From: CAYQDR01 sp964416315 | GTDB taxonomy: Bacteria; Methylomirabilota; Methylomirabilia; Rokubacteriales; DASRDR01 | Assembly: GCA_964416315.1 (NCBI GenBank) | Contig: CAYQDR010000106.1 | Coordinates: 1-17,318, forward strand | Length of the DNA stretch: 17,318 nt | Direction: 5' to 3' | Shown: one piece after another, positions 6,809 through 14,904 of the stretch | How positions within the stretch are numbered: position 1 is the stretch's first letter | Layout: every line of letters begins with the position of its first letter | The notes under the pieces: generated by a model | What the model saw: the letters and a program-made list of their open reading frames with translations, nothing else | Database searches by the model: none | Told to the model about the DNA's origin: nothing | Position numbers and translations under genes: made by a program

Positions 6809-6851
6809 GGCGGCCGCGCCGCGCCCCCGTCCCACCCGCTGTCCCGAAATC

Positions 6852-6880
6852 TTCGAGATCCGGGCGACCCGAGCTAGAAT
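6852..6880 (+). promoter_or_regulatory. Weak sigma-70-like promoter before the third kinase
   Basis: A -10-like TAGAAT (6875-6880, five of six consensus bases) lies 17 bp after TTCGAG (6852-6857), a poor -35. It falls in the 144-bp gap separating the second and third kinase genes, where the operon appears to break. An imperfect dyad (CCCG..ATCT TCG AGAT.CGGG, 6843-6864) covers the -35 region and could be an operator. Tentative. Confidence 0.33.
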
Positions 6881-6952
6881 GGCGTCTGCTGCGCACGTCC
6901 CCCGGAGTGGCGCCGTCCTGGAGAGCCGACGCGGCGGAGCGGAAGAGAACAG

Positions 6953-9301
6953 GTGACAACGCCGCCGTTCTTGCAGTTCTTCGGGAGCCTTCGCCTCCGT
7001 CTCGTGGTCCTGGTCCTCATGGTCGTGCTCCCGGCGTTCGGGCTGTTCGTGTACACCGCCCTGGAACAACGGCGCCTTGCCGTCCAGGCCATCCGGGAGG
7101 ACGCCCTGCGGCTCGCCCAGATCGCCTCCGCCGAGCAGGAGCGCTCCGTTGAGGGGACACGCCAGCTCCTCATGACGCTCGCGCAGTTGCCCGCTGTGCG
7201 GGAAGGCCGCTCGGCTGCGTGCACGGCACTGCTGACGAGTGTCCTCGCCCGGCAGTCGCGTTACCTGAACCTCGGGGTGATCAAGCCGGACGGCGACGTC
7301 GCCTGCAGCGCCGTCGCGGTGAGCGGCCCAGTCAATCTGGCCGACCGGCCGTACTTTCGACGTGCCGTCGAGACACGCGAGTTCGCCGTCGGCGAGTATC
7401 AGGTGGGCCGAATCACGGGCAAGCCGACGATCAACTTCGGGTATCCCGTGCTCGACCCCGCCGGCGCGGTGCGGTCCGTCGTCTTCGCTGCCCTGGATCT
7501 GGCCTGGCTGAGCCAACTCGCGGCGGATGCGCGATTGCCCGAAGGCGCGACGGTGACCGTCACGGATCGGGGCGGCACCGTCCTCGCCGCGTACCCGGAT
7601 CCGGGGAGGTGGGTCGGGCAGTCCCTCCCGCAGGAGCCCCTCCTCCGGACCATCCTGAGTCGGGGCGAGGGTGTCATGGAGGCGTCCGATCTGGGCGGTC
7701 CAGCGCGTCTCGTGGCGTTCACGCGCTTGGGCGGCGCGCCGCAGGCGGGCTACGTGTACCTGAGCATCGCGATCCCCAAGCAGACCGCGTTCGCGGAGGC
7801 CGACCGAGTCCTGCGCCGTGGTCTCGTGGGACTCGGGCTCGTTACCCTGGTGGCCCTCATCGCGGCGGGGCTGGTCAGTGAGCTCGGGATCCTCCGTCCG
7901 GTGAGTGTCCTCGTCAGCGCCGCGCGACGTCTCGGAGCCGGCGACCTCAGCGCTCGCACGGGGCTGCCGCATGGGCGAGGCGAACTGAGCCAGCTCGCGC
8001 GGACCTTCGACGAGATGGCCGGCGCCATCGCGCGACGCCAGCAGGAGCTCGAGACGCTCTTCGCGCTGGATCGCGCCCTGGCCCAGGCCAACCGCCCCGA
8101 GGACGTGGCGCGAATCGCGGCGGAGCACGTCGTCTCCGTGCTGGGGTTCGACGCCGCCGCGGCGTTCTTGCTGGATGCGCGGGGGCAGGTGCTCAGGCTC
8201 CTGCACGCCTATCAGCTCCCCGCCGAGGTCCGGATGCGACTCGAGACCATCCCGGTGGGCGCGGGCGTGGCGGGACGGGCGGTCGCGGAGCGCCGGGTCG
8301 TGATGGTGTCCCTCGACGCCCAGTACCCCGGCGACCCGATCCCCGTGGCCGCTGCGGCCTTCGGTCAGGCCGGGTTTCGTACCCTTGCGGGGACCCCGCT
8401 TCTCGCGCATGGGCAAGTGCACGGTGCCCTCACACTGGGGAGCCGGCAGCATCTGGATCCTTCCGACCGGGTGGTTGCCTTGCTGACCTCGGTGGGCACA
8501 CAGATCGGGCTGGCGGTCTCGTACGCCGCAGAGCGGGAGCGGGTCCTCTCGCAGGAGCGCCTCGCCGGGCTCGGGCGCCTTGCCGCGGGCGTGGCTCACG
8601 AGCTGAAGAATCCGGTCTTCGTCATCAGCGGGAGGCTTGAGATGCTCCGGACTCAGATCGCGCAGGGCCAGATTCCGGCCGCGGAGCGTCTCTTGCGGCA
8701 CCTGGCCGGTCTGGAGGAGGCGGAGACCAGGATGCGGCGGATCATGGACGGGCTGTCAACGTACTCGAAGCCGCCACGGCCGGAGCCTCAGCTCTTGAAG
8801 GTGGCCGAGCTGCTCGCGGCGACCCGCGAGCTGGTCGCCTACCAGGCCCGGAAGAGCTCGGTGACCGTCACGGTCGAGGCGCCCGCTGCACTGCCCCCGG
8901 TGCGGGGCGACCGGAGCCAGCTGATGCAGGTGCTCTTGAACCTGGCGACCAATGCGATCGAGGCGATGGCCGAGACCGGCGGAGCGCTCGTGCTCCGCGC
9001 GCAGGTCGAGAACCCGCCCGGGGCTCAGGGCCAGGCCGGGGTCAGCGTGGAGGTCGTCGATACCGGTCCCGGGATCCCTGCTGAGAAGCTCGAGACCATC
9101 TGGGAGCCCTTCTACACGACGAAGCCTGAGGGCACCGGGCTCGGCCTCTCCATCGTGCGGTCGCTCGTGGGTGAGCAGCCGGGGGCCGGCATCAGCGTAG
9201 CAAGCGGGCCGGGGCAGGGCACCACCTTCACGGTGCGGCTTCCGGCGGTGGACTCGGAGCGCGGCCCGGAGTCCACGGGTCGGGCCGACGAGCGATCGTA
9301 G
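6953..9301 (+). CDS. dCACHE-HAMP-GAF sensor histidine kinase
   Basis: 782-residue membrane sensor kinase. Span 1 is about residues 15-36; a large external region of about 245 residues follows, with the double-CACHE hallmark NLADRPYFRRAV (128-139) and the later GKPTINFGYPVLD (156-168). Span 2 is about 288-308, then HAMP (about 309-361), a GAF domain (about 365-525; VGAGVAGRAVAE 435-446) and a HisKA domain with His549 in VAHELKNPV. The ATPase domain has N-box Asn667 (NLATNAIEAM), G1 DTGPGIP (703-709), FYTTK (720-724) and G2 GTGLGLS (727-733). It should autophosphorylate and sense a small extracellular ligand, the usual role of dCACHE. The start is GTG 6953, 7 nt after a GGAAG ribosome site. It lies 144 bp after the hybrid kinase and converges on comEC with a 15-bp gap. 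No dedicated response regulator adjoins it; the upstream sigma-54 regulator or the hybrid receiver could be its target. Confidence 0.95.
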   Translation: MTTPPFLQFFGSLRLRLVVLVLMVVLPAFGLFVYTALEQRRLAVQAIREDALRLAQIASAEQERSVEGTRQLLMTLAQLPAVREGRSAACTALLTSVLARQSRYLNLGVIKPDGDVACSAVAVSGPVNLADRPYFRRAVETREFAVGEYQVGRITGKPTINFGYPVLDPAGAVRSVVFAALDLAWLSQLAADARLPEGATVTVTDRGGTVLAAYPDPGRWVGQSLPQEPLLRTILSRGEGVMEASDLGGPARLVAFTRLGGAPQAGYVYLSIAIPKQTAFAEADRVLRRGLVGLGLVTLVALIAAGLVSELGILRPVSVLVSAARRLGAGDLSARTGLPHGRGELSQLARTFDEMAGAIARRQQELETLFALDRALAQANRPEDVARIAAEHVVSVLGFDAAAAFLLDARGQVLRLLHAYQLPAEVRMRLETIPVGAGVAGRAVAERRVVMVSLDAQYPGDPIPVAAAAFGQAGFRTLAGTPLLAHGQVHGALTLGSRQHLDPSDRVVALLTSVGTQIGLAVSYAAERERVLSQERLAGLGRLAAGVAHELKNPVFVISGRLEMLRTQIAQGQIPAAERLLRHLAGLEEAETRMRRIMDGLSTYSKPPRPEPQLLKVAELLAATRELVAYQARKSSVTVTVEAPAALPPVRGDRSQLMQVLLNLATNAIEAMAETGGALVLRAQVENPPGAQGQAGVSVEVVDTGPGIPAEKLETIWEPFYTTKPEGTGLGLSIVRSLVGEQPGAGISVASGPGQGTTFTVRLPAVDSERGPESTGRADERS

Positions 9302-9316
9302 CGCGATCGTCTCCTC

Positions 9317-11644
9317 CTACGGCGCCCCGCCCAGCCCCACCTCCTCGATCACGCCCGGATTGGCCCACCGCCGCAGCCAGAGCCGCGCGCCGTCACTCGT
9401 GACCTCGATGGCGCCATCGGCGTCCGTCCGGTAGACGACCGCGCCCGCGGCGGCGAGCCGCGCGAGGGCGGCCGGGCTCGGATGGCCGAAGGGATTGCGG
9501 GCACCGACGGAGATCGCCGCCACGCGGGGCCGGACCCGGGCGAGGAACGGGGCGGACGAGGCGTGGCGGCTGCCGTGGTGTCCGACCTTCAGGACCACGG
9601 CACGGGTCGGCACGCCGGCCGCGAGCAGCTCGGCCTCCGCGGGCGCTTCGGCGTCCCCCGTGAGAAGCAGCGTGGCGAGGCCCCACTCGATGCGCAGGAC
9701 GAGGGAGCTGTCGTTGGCGTCCGCCGGGGTGCCGTCGCGGGGCGGGTGGAGCGCGGTCACGAGCACCGGGCCGAGCCACACGCGATCGCCCCGAGCGAGG
9801 ACGCGCCGCGGGATCCCCGCGGCGACGATCGGGAGCTGCCAGGGTGCCTCCGCCGACCCCGCCGGGACCCACACCTCGCCGACCGGGAGGCCCTCGAGGA
9901 CCGCCGCGAGCCCGCCGGCGTGATCCGGGTCGCCGTGGGTCACGGCGAGCGCGGCGAGCCGCCGGACCCCGGCCCGGTGGAGGGCGGGCAGCACGACGCG
10001 CTCGCCCCGGTCCGTCCGGCCCGGTCCGCCTCCGCCCGTGTCCACGAGGAGCGCCTGTCCGTCCGGCCCGCGCACGAGGATCGCCTCGCCCTGGCCGACG
10101 TCGAGGACGAGGACGTGGAGGCGCCCGTCGGGGAGGAAGCCCGCCGCCGTGGCCAGGATCGCTGCGGTGGCGAGCCCACCGAGGAGCACCCGGCTCCGCC
10201 GCCCCGTGACGAGCGGCGCGAGCGCAAGCGCCAGGACGATGGCCAGGAGCGCGAGCGGGGGCGGGGCCGGCGCGTGGATCATGGCGCCGGGGAGCGCGGC
10301 GAGCCCGCGGACGACGAAGCGGAGGCCCACGAGCAGCGCCCAGAGGCTCTGGAAGGCGAGGTGGGCCAGCGTCGCGCTCGCCACCGCCAGCACCACCGCG
10401 ACGAGCCCGAGGATCGTGATGGCGGCGGCGAGCGGCACGACGACGAGGTTCGCCGCGACCCCGATGAGCGAGAGCTGGTTGAAGTGCGCGAGCATCAGCG
10501 GCGTCACCGCGAGCTGCGCGCCGGCCGAGATGGCGAGGGCGGTGCTGAGGCTCCGCGGGCACCAGGGCTCGAGCGCGGCGCGGATCGGCGGGCCGAGGTG
10601 GAGGATGCCCGCGGTCGCGGCGAACGAGAGCTGGAGCCCGGGATCGGCGAGCGCCGCGGGGTCCCAGCCGAGCAGGACGAGGAGCGCCGCGCCGAGGCTG
10701 TTCCACGTGGCGCTCTCGCGTCCGAGGAGCAGGCCCACCAGGACGAGCCCGCCCATGAGCGTCGCGCGCAGGACCGAGGGCTCGGGGCCGACGACGGCGG
10801 CGAAGGCCCCGAGGGCGCCGAGCGCGACCGCGGCGGCCGCCCGCGGCGGCAGCGGCGTGAGGCGCAGGAAGAGAAAGACGGCGCCGGCGACGAGGCCGAC
10901 GTTGAACCCCGAGATCGCGAGGATGTGGAAGACGCCCGCCGCCCGGAAGTCGGCGAGGAGGGTCGGCGGCAGTTGCCGGCGCTCGCCGACGAGCAGGCCC
11001 TCGAAGAGCGCCCCCGAGACCGGCGGGAGATGTCTCGCCACCCGCTCGTGCAGCCAGAGCCGCACGCGGAGCCACCACGGAATCCCGTCGGGTGGCAGCC
11101 GCTCGAGCGTCTCGGCGCGGCCGACCGCCAGCCAGCGCGCGTCAGCTGGCCGCGAGGCGGCGTCCCATACGGGCGCGCCGGGGTTCCGGAACGGGCGTGG
11201 CTCGCGCAGCTCCACCGTCACGCGGACCCGGTCCCCGGGCGCGATCGGGGGCCGCGCTCCGTAGAGGTAGAGGAGCAGCCGGCCCCTCGCCGGCGCGGCT
11301 CCCATCGGATCGATCGCCGCCCGGAGGAGCAGGGAGAGCCGGGTCCGCGGGCCCTCGACCTCGGGCTCCGCGGCGACGACCCCCTCGAGGCGCATCGGGC
11401 CCCCACGGAGTTCCGTCGTGGCCGGGGCGGGGTCGGGGAGCGCGACGCGCGCCCAGCCCGCGAGCCCGGCGAGCGCGAGGACGGCGGCGCTCGCCGCCGC
11501 GAGGCCGCCGCGGCGCGCCGCCACCGCCGCGAGGGCGCCGAGGAGGAGCCCCGCGCCCGGGACCCACGGCGGTGGCGCGACCCGGAGCCCGAGAGCGACC
11601 CCGGCCGCGAAGGCCCCGGCGATCGGGAGGAGGGGCGCGGTCAC
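9317..11644 (-). CDS. comEC: ComEC/Rec2 DNA-internalisation channel protein
   Basis: 775-residue multi-pass membrane protein, the usual size for full-length ComEC. The N-terminus has membrane spans (about 5-20 and 28-68) followed by an OB-fold-like region (about 80-180). The Competence core (about 210-480) includes the signature FHILAISGFNVGLVAG (239-254), with Asn where many relatives have His in the SGLH motif, and QLSFAATAGIL (338-348). A metallo-beta-lactamase-like domain closes the protein (about 507-750) with VLDVGQGE (513-520), THGDPDHAGG (569-578), TGDAE (662-666) and VGHHGS (687-692). In competent bacteria it carries single-stranded DNA across the inner membrane, and the lactamase-like domain is proposed to degrade the other strand. 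The GTG start overlaps the TGA of comEA by 4 bp, so the pair is translationally coupled. Metal-ligand residues look intact. Confidence 0.95.
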   Translation of the reverse strand: MTAPLLPIAGAFAAGVALGLRVAPPPWVPGAGLLLGALAAVAARRGGLAAASAAVLALAGLAGWARVALPDPAPATTELRGGPMRLEGVVAAEPEVEGPRTRLSLLLRAAIDPMGAAPARGRLLLYLYGARPPIAPGDRVRVTVELREPRPFRNPGAPVWDAASRPADARWLAVGRAETLERLPPDGIPWWLRVRLWLHERVARHLPPVSGALFEGLLVGERRQLPPTLLADFRAAGVFHILAISGFNVGLVAGAVFLFLRLTPLPPRAAAAVALGALGAFAAVVGPEPSVLRATLMGGLVLVGLLLGRESATWNSLGAALLVLLGWDPAALADPGLQLSFAATAGILHLGPPIRAALEPWCPRSLSTALAISAGAQLAVTPLMLAHFNQLSLIGVAANLVVVPLAAAITILGLVAVVLAVASATLAHLAFQSLWALLVGLRFVVRGLAALPGAMIHAPAPPPLALLAIVLALALAPLVTGRRSRVLLGGLATAAILATAAGFLPDGRLHVLVLDVGQGEAILVRGPDGQALLVDTGGGGPGRTDRGERVVLPALHRAGVRRLAALAVTHGDPDHAGGLAAVLEGLPVGEVWVPAGSAEAPWQLPIVAAGIPRRVLARGDRVWLGPVLVTALHPPRDGTPADANDSSLVLRIEWGLATLLLTGDAEAPAEAELLAAGVPTRAVVLKVGHHGSRHASSAPFLARVRPRVAAISVGARNPFGHPSPAALARLAAAGAVVYRTDADGAIEVTSDGARLWLRRWANPGVIEEVGLGGAP

Positions 11645-12246
11645 GGCGGCTCACCGCGCGCCTCGGTCTCGGGCCGTTGTGCGGTCGCGCCGACCACGCG
11701 GACGAGCGCCTGCAGGCGCCCCGCCGTCCGGGGGCCGACCCCCGGGATCCGCGCGAGGTCTTCCGAGGACCGGAATCCGCCGAGCGCGTCGCGCCGGGCG
11801 AGGATCCGGGCCGCGAGTCGCGGCCCGATCCCCGGCAGCCGGGCCAATTCCGCGGCGGTCGCGCGGTTCAGGTCGAGCGGGCGCTCCGGGCTCGGCGCCG
11901 GGCTGGGCGGGGCCCGTTTGACCTCGCCGGCGGGCTCGGCCCGGCCGGCGCGCCGGCGCGCCGGGTCGCGGGCCCGGGCCGGCGCCCAGCGCGGGAGCGG
12001 CGCGGGCTCTGCTTCCAGCCGCTCGACGGTTCCCGGCGCGCGCTCGCGCCAGCGCTGGACCGCGAGCCCACCCAGGAGACTCGAGGCGAGGAGCCCGACG
12101 ACCAGGAGCTCGCGGCGCCGGTAGCCCAGGCGCACCGCCGCGCCGCCCACGACGGCCGCCGCGGCGCGCGCGGCGGTGCCGGCGCGACCCCGGACCGCCT
12201 CCGCGCTCCGTCGGAGGAGGCCGACAAGCCGATCGCGGCGTCGCAT
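11641..12246 (-). CDS. comEA: ComEA-like helix-hairpin-helix DNA-binding membrane protein
   Basis: From ATG 12246 this is 201 residues; an upstream in-frame GTG at 12285 would give 214, but neither has a strong ribosome site. An arginine-rich N-terminal segment of about 45 residues precedes one membrane span (about 46-65, ELLVVGLLASSLLGGL). A Pro/Ala/Arg-rich linker follows (about 70-120). The C-terminal domain begins with LDLNRATAAEL, the usual ComEA entry, and has two helix-hairpin-helix turns, LPGIGPRLA and IPGVGPRTA, which bind the DNA backbone without sequence preference. In competence systems ComEA holds incoming double-stranded DNA at the membrane and passes it to ComEC, the next gene, whose GTG start overlaps this stop. 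The cytoplasmic-looking N-terminal extension is longer than in most ComEA proteins and may be partly non-coding if the true start is internal. Confidence 0.87.
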   Translation of the reverse strand: MRRRDRLVGLLRRSAEAVRGRAGTAARAAAAVVGGAAVRLGYRRRELLVVGLLASSLLGGLAVQRWRERAPGTVERLEAEPAPLPRWAPARARDPARRRAGRAEPAGEVKRAPPSPAPSPERPLDLNRATAAELARLPGIGPRLAARILARRDALGGFRSSEDLARIPGVGPRTAGRLQALVRVVGATAQRPETEARGEPP

Positions 12247-12336
12247 GCTCGGTTCGCATCGCACGGGCCGTGCCGGACGGCGCACGAGGGCGGCGGCGAG
12301 GCGGCGCGCGAAGTTACGTGGCGCGGTCGGGGTCAG

Positions 12337-12381
12337 GGGTGTCGCCGCGGGGAGACAGGGCGGATCCCGGCGGAGACACCC
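12337..12381 (-). terminator. Long imperfect hairpin between the MFS gene and comEA
   Basis: GGGTGTC (12337-12343) pairs with GACACCC (12375-12381). After one mismatch CCGC (12345-12348) pairs with GCGG (12370-12373), and GGG/CCC extends the stem further in. It starts 19 nt after the MFS stop on the minus strand, a normal place for a transcription end. There is no T-run, so a Rho-assisted terminator or a regulatory dyad for comEA are alternatives. Confidence 0.4.
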
Positions 12382-12399
12382 GACACGGCGCCGGGGACG

Positions 12400-13596
12400 T
12401 CAGTCGAAGCGCGCCACGGCGAGCGGCTCCAGCACGCGCGCCAGGACGAGCGTCCAGCCGAGCGCGAGCGCGGCGACGAGGAAGTACGGGATCTCGGGAC
12501 CGAGCGCATCCGCCGCGTAGCCGCCCACCATGCCCGCGACGATGAAGGAGAGCCCGCAGGCGCCCTCGAAAAGCCCCATGGCGATCCCGCGGTCGGCGGG
12601 TCGCACGTGGTCGGCGATGAGGCCGACGCACGTCGGCGCGCAGGCGCCGGCCGTGAGCCCGAGGCCCACGGTGCCGACGGCGAGCACGACCGGGCCCGCG
12701 GGCGCCGCCACGAGGACGGCGGCGGCTGCGCTGAGGAGCATCGCCGGCACCAGGACCGCGCGGCGGCCGAGCCGGTCCGAGAGCCGGCCGGCGGCGAGCG
12801 ATGCCGCGAGGCGCGCCATCCAGTAGGCGCCGAGGAGGAGGCCGACGGCCCGGGGCCCGAGCCCGCGGTCCGCGGCGTAGGCGGGCAGGAAGGAGAGCAC
12901 GGTGCCGAGGCCGAAGACGTAGGCGAACCCCGTGCCGTAGGCGAGGAGACGCTGGCGGCGTGCCGCGGCCTCCGCCAGCCCCCGGCGCGTCCCCAGGCGC
13001 GGCGAACCCTCGACCGCGTGCTCGGCCGACATCCGGGGCGCCGGCAGCGCGAACACGAGGGCGAGGGCCGCCGCCGCCGTGCCGAGGTAGAGGACGAAGG
13101 GCGCGCGGAGCCCCGCCGCCTCGATGACGAAGCCCGCGGCCGACGAGCCGATGACGAACGCCGCCGCGTACGCCCCGTAGCCCACCCCCATGGCGGTCCC
13201 GGCGCCGCGACCGAACGCCTCCGCCACCCAGGCCTCGATGGCCGGCCAGAAGGCCGCCCAGGCGGCCGCCTCGAGGACCTTCCCCGCGACGAGGCCGATG
13301 ACGCGGGTGGCGGCGAGGTAGAGGGCAGCCGCGGCGCCGATCCCGAGGGCAGAGCAGAGGAGGAGGGCACGGCGGCCGAACCGGTCGGAGGCGCGGCCGA
13401 GCGGGATCGTCAGCGCCGCGAAGACGAGGCCGTGGCTGGCGCCGATCAGTCCGAGGTCGCGGTAGTCGGCGCCGAGGCTCCGCGCGTAGAGCGGGAGGGC
13501 AGGCGCGATCAGGCCGCCACCCAGGTTGAAGACGAGCGTGACCAGCCCGAGCGCGAGGAGGCGCCCGGCCGGGCGGCTAGAGGCCGGCGGTTCCAA
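12400..13596 (-). CDS. MFS transporter (12-span drug/solute-proton antiporter type)
   Basis: 398-residue inner-membrane protein with about twelve hydrophobic spans, a normal length for the major facilitator superfamily. The conserved loop-2/3 motif appears as GRASDRFGRR (67-76) and again at the symmetric point of the second half as GRLSDRLGRR (270-279). Together they show an intact two-fold six-plus-six arrangement. A polar Arg/Glu-rich loop (about 187-215) separates the halves. The only start in the right place is TTG 13596, with no clear ribosome site, 22 bp after the dehydrogenase stop, so it is probably translated from the dehydrogenase transcript. The substrate cannot be told from sequence. 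Export of a small molecule, possibly the substrate or product of the dehydrogenase, is a guess from context only. Confidence 0.9.
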   Translation of the reverse strand: MEPPASSRPAGRLLALGLVTLVFNLGGGLIAPALPLYARSLGADYRDLGLIGASHGLVFAALTIPLGRASDRFGRRALLLCSALGIGAAAALYLAATRVIGLVAGKVLEAAAWAAFWPAIEAWVAEAFGRGAGTAMGVGYGAYAAAFVIGSSAAGFVIEAAGLRAPFVLYLGTAAAALALVFALPAPRMSAEHAVEGSPRLGTRRGLAEAAARRQRLLAYGTGFAYVFGLGTVLSFLPAYAADRGLGPRAVGLLLGAYWMARLAASLAAGRLSDRLGRRAVLVPAMLLSAAAAVLVAAPAGPVVLAVGTVGLGLTAGACAPTCVGLIADHVRPADRGIAMGLFEGACGLSFIVAGMVGGYAADALGPEIPYFLVAALALGWTLVLARVLEPLAVARFD

Positions 13597-13618
13597 TCGG
13601 GGGTGCGGGAGGGCCGCG

Positions 13619-14740
13619 CTAGGGGGTGAGGGCCGCGCGCGTGATCCGGCTCGCGCCCGCCTCGCGGTTCAGCCACTCGGCCTCGCGGAAGGCCTCGTTG
13701 ATCCGCTCGAGCGGGAAGGTGTGCGAGACGAGCCGGTCGAACGGGTAGCGGTCGCGGCCGCGCTGGAGGAACTCCAGCGCGCGCGGGATGACCCAGGGGT
13801 CGTACATGACGACGCCGACGATGCGCTTGGAGCCCCAGACGAGGGTGGAGGGGTCGAACTCGACCGTCCGGCCGCGGCTGATGCAGCCGATCTCGAGGTA
13901 GGTCCCGCCGTAGCGCAGCATCTCGATCCCCTCGGGGACGACCGGGGGGAAGCCGACGAAGTCGCAGGCGACGTCCGCGCCGCGCCCTCCGGTCCAGTCC
14001 CGCACCTGCTTGACGCGGGCCTTCCGGTCTGGGACCTCGGCGAGGCTCAGCGCGTGATTCGCGCCGAAGGCGCGCGCCAGCTCGAGCCGGCTCGCCACCT
14101 GGTCGACGACGATGATGGTGCCGGCGCCCATCTCCCGCGCGACCGCGATCGCCTGGATCCCGAGGCCGCCGGCGCCCTGGATCAGCACGCTGTCGCCGAA
14201 CCGGAGGCCCGCCTGCGTGAGCCCGTAGATCACTTGCGAGAGCGCGCAGTTGACGGGCGAGACCAGCGGCTCCGGCAGCTCGTCGGGCACCCGGAAGACG
14301 TAGCCCCCGGGGCGGAGGTAGTAGTACTCGGCGAACGCGCCCACCCAGTGCGGGAACTCGGCGGGGCCGGTGGCGCGCCCCACCTTGTTCGGGCACGCGG
14401 CGCGCTGGCCCTGGAGGCAGACGTAGCACCGCCCGCACGGGTAGAAGTAGCAGAAGGCGACGTGGTCGCCCTCGCGGAGCGGGCGGCCGAGGGAGTCCGT
14501 GGTGACGCCCGGGCCGAGCTCGGCCACGCGGCCCGTCATCTCGTGACCGAAGATCCAGCCGTCGGGCGGGAGCGCGAGCGGGGCGTCCCCGCGCCAGAAG
14601 TGGAGGTCGGAGCCGCAGATGTTCGCGAGCGTCACGCGGATCAGGACCGCGCCCGGCTCGAGCGCCGGGAGCGCGAGCTCGCGGATCTCGAACGGCTTGC
14701 CGGGGCCGAAGAAGACGGCCGCCTTGCCCGTGCGCGCCAT
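13619..14740 (-). CDS. Zinc-dependent medium-chain alcohol dehydrogenase
   Basis: 373-residue cytoplasmic oxidoreductase of the medium-chain dehydrogenase family, threonine/sorbitol/alcohol dehydrogenase branch. Catalytic zinc ligands are visible as Cys42 (NICGSD) and His66-Glu67 (FGHEMTG). The structural zinc site has four cysteines at 102, 105, 108 and 116. The nucleotide-binding fold shows GAGGLG (189-194) and an acidic Asp213 at the end of the second strand, which favours NAD over NADP. All expected catalytic features are present. ATG 14740 has GGAGG 11 nt upstream and a good promoter behind it at 14786-14814. It is the first gene of a two-gene unit with the MFS transporter. The actual alcohol or polyol oxidised cannot be told from the sequence. 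Confidence 0.93.
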   Translation of the reverse strand: MARTGKAAVFFGPGKPFEIRELALPALEPGAVLIRVTLANICGSDLHFWRGDAPLALPPDGWIFGHEMTGRVAELGPGVTTDSLGRPLREGDHVAFCYFYPCGRCYVCLQGQRAACPNKVGRATGPAEFPHWVGAFAEYYYLRPGGYVFRVPDELPEPLVSPVNCALSQVIYGLTQAGLRFGDSVLIQGAGGLGIQAIAVAREMGAGTIIVVDQVASRLELARAFGANHALSLAEVPDRKARVKQVRDWTGGRGADVACDFVGFPPVVPEGIEMLRYGGTYLEIGCISRGRTVEFDPSTLVWGSKRIVGVVMYDPWVIPRALEFLQRGRDRYPFDRLVSHTFPLERINEAFREAEWLNREAGASRITRAALTP

Positions 14741-14785
14741 GTGGGGTCCGACCTCCCCGGGGCGGGATTCGGATGAAGCGCGGTC

Positions 14786-14814
14786 ATGCTAGCATCGCGG
14801 CCGTGCCGCGTCAA
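14786..14814 (-). promoter_or_regulatory. Sigma-70-type promoter for the dehydrogenase-MFS unit
   Basis: Read on the minus strand: TTGACG (14814-14809, five of six consensus bases), a 17-bp spacer, then TAGCAT (14791-14786, four of six). Predicted start is near 14779, giving a leader of about 39 nt to ATG 14740. The -10 lies inside a perfect 10-bp palindrome ATGCTAGCAT (14786-14795), which could serve as an operator. Confidence 0.6.
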
Positions 14815-14825
14815 ACGCCGGGACG

Positions 14826-14854
14826 TTGCGAGGCCGAACGCGGACGGCTATGCT
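14826..14854 (+). promoter_or_regulatory. Sigma-70-type promoter for the PH-domain gene
   Basis: TTGCGA (14826-14831, four of six consensus bases), a 17-bp spacer, then TATGCT (14849-14854, four of six). The predicted start near 14861 gives a leader of about 44 nt to GTG 14905. It lies back to back with the dehydrogenase promoter, their -35 boxes 11 bp apart, so the two units may share control. Confidence 0.45.
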
Positions 14855-14904
14855 GACGAAGAGCGCGGGCGAGGCGGCGCCGCGCGGGCGAGGGAGGGAC
14901 GGGC

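Noticed and set aside
5609..8701. 1030-codon open frame on the minus strand opposite the kinases
   Set aside because: Low-complexity Arg/Glu/Gly/His-rich translation, no motif, fully antisense to two kinase genes with intact catalytic boxes.
9482..13629. Long plus-strand open frames (880 and 845 codons) opposite comEC, comEA and the MFS gene
   Set aside because: Composition is repetitive Arg/Gly/Ala/Glu with no recognisable fold, while the minus strand encodes clear ComEC, ComEA and MFS proteins.
13526..14776. 416-codon plus-strand open frame opposite the dehydrogenase
   Set aside because: Antisense to a dehydrogenase with all zinc ligands; no domain seen in the plus frame.
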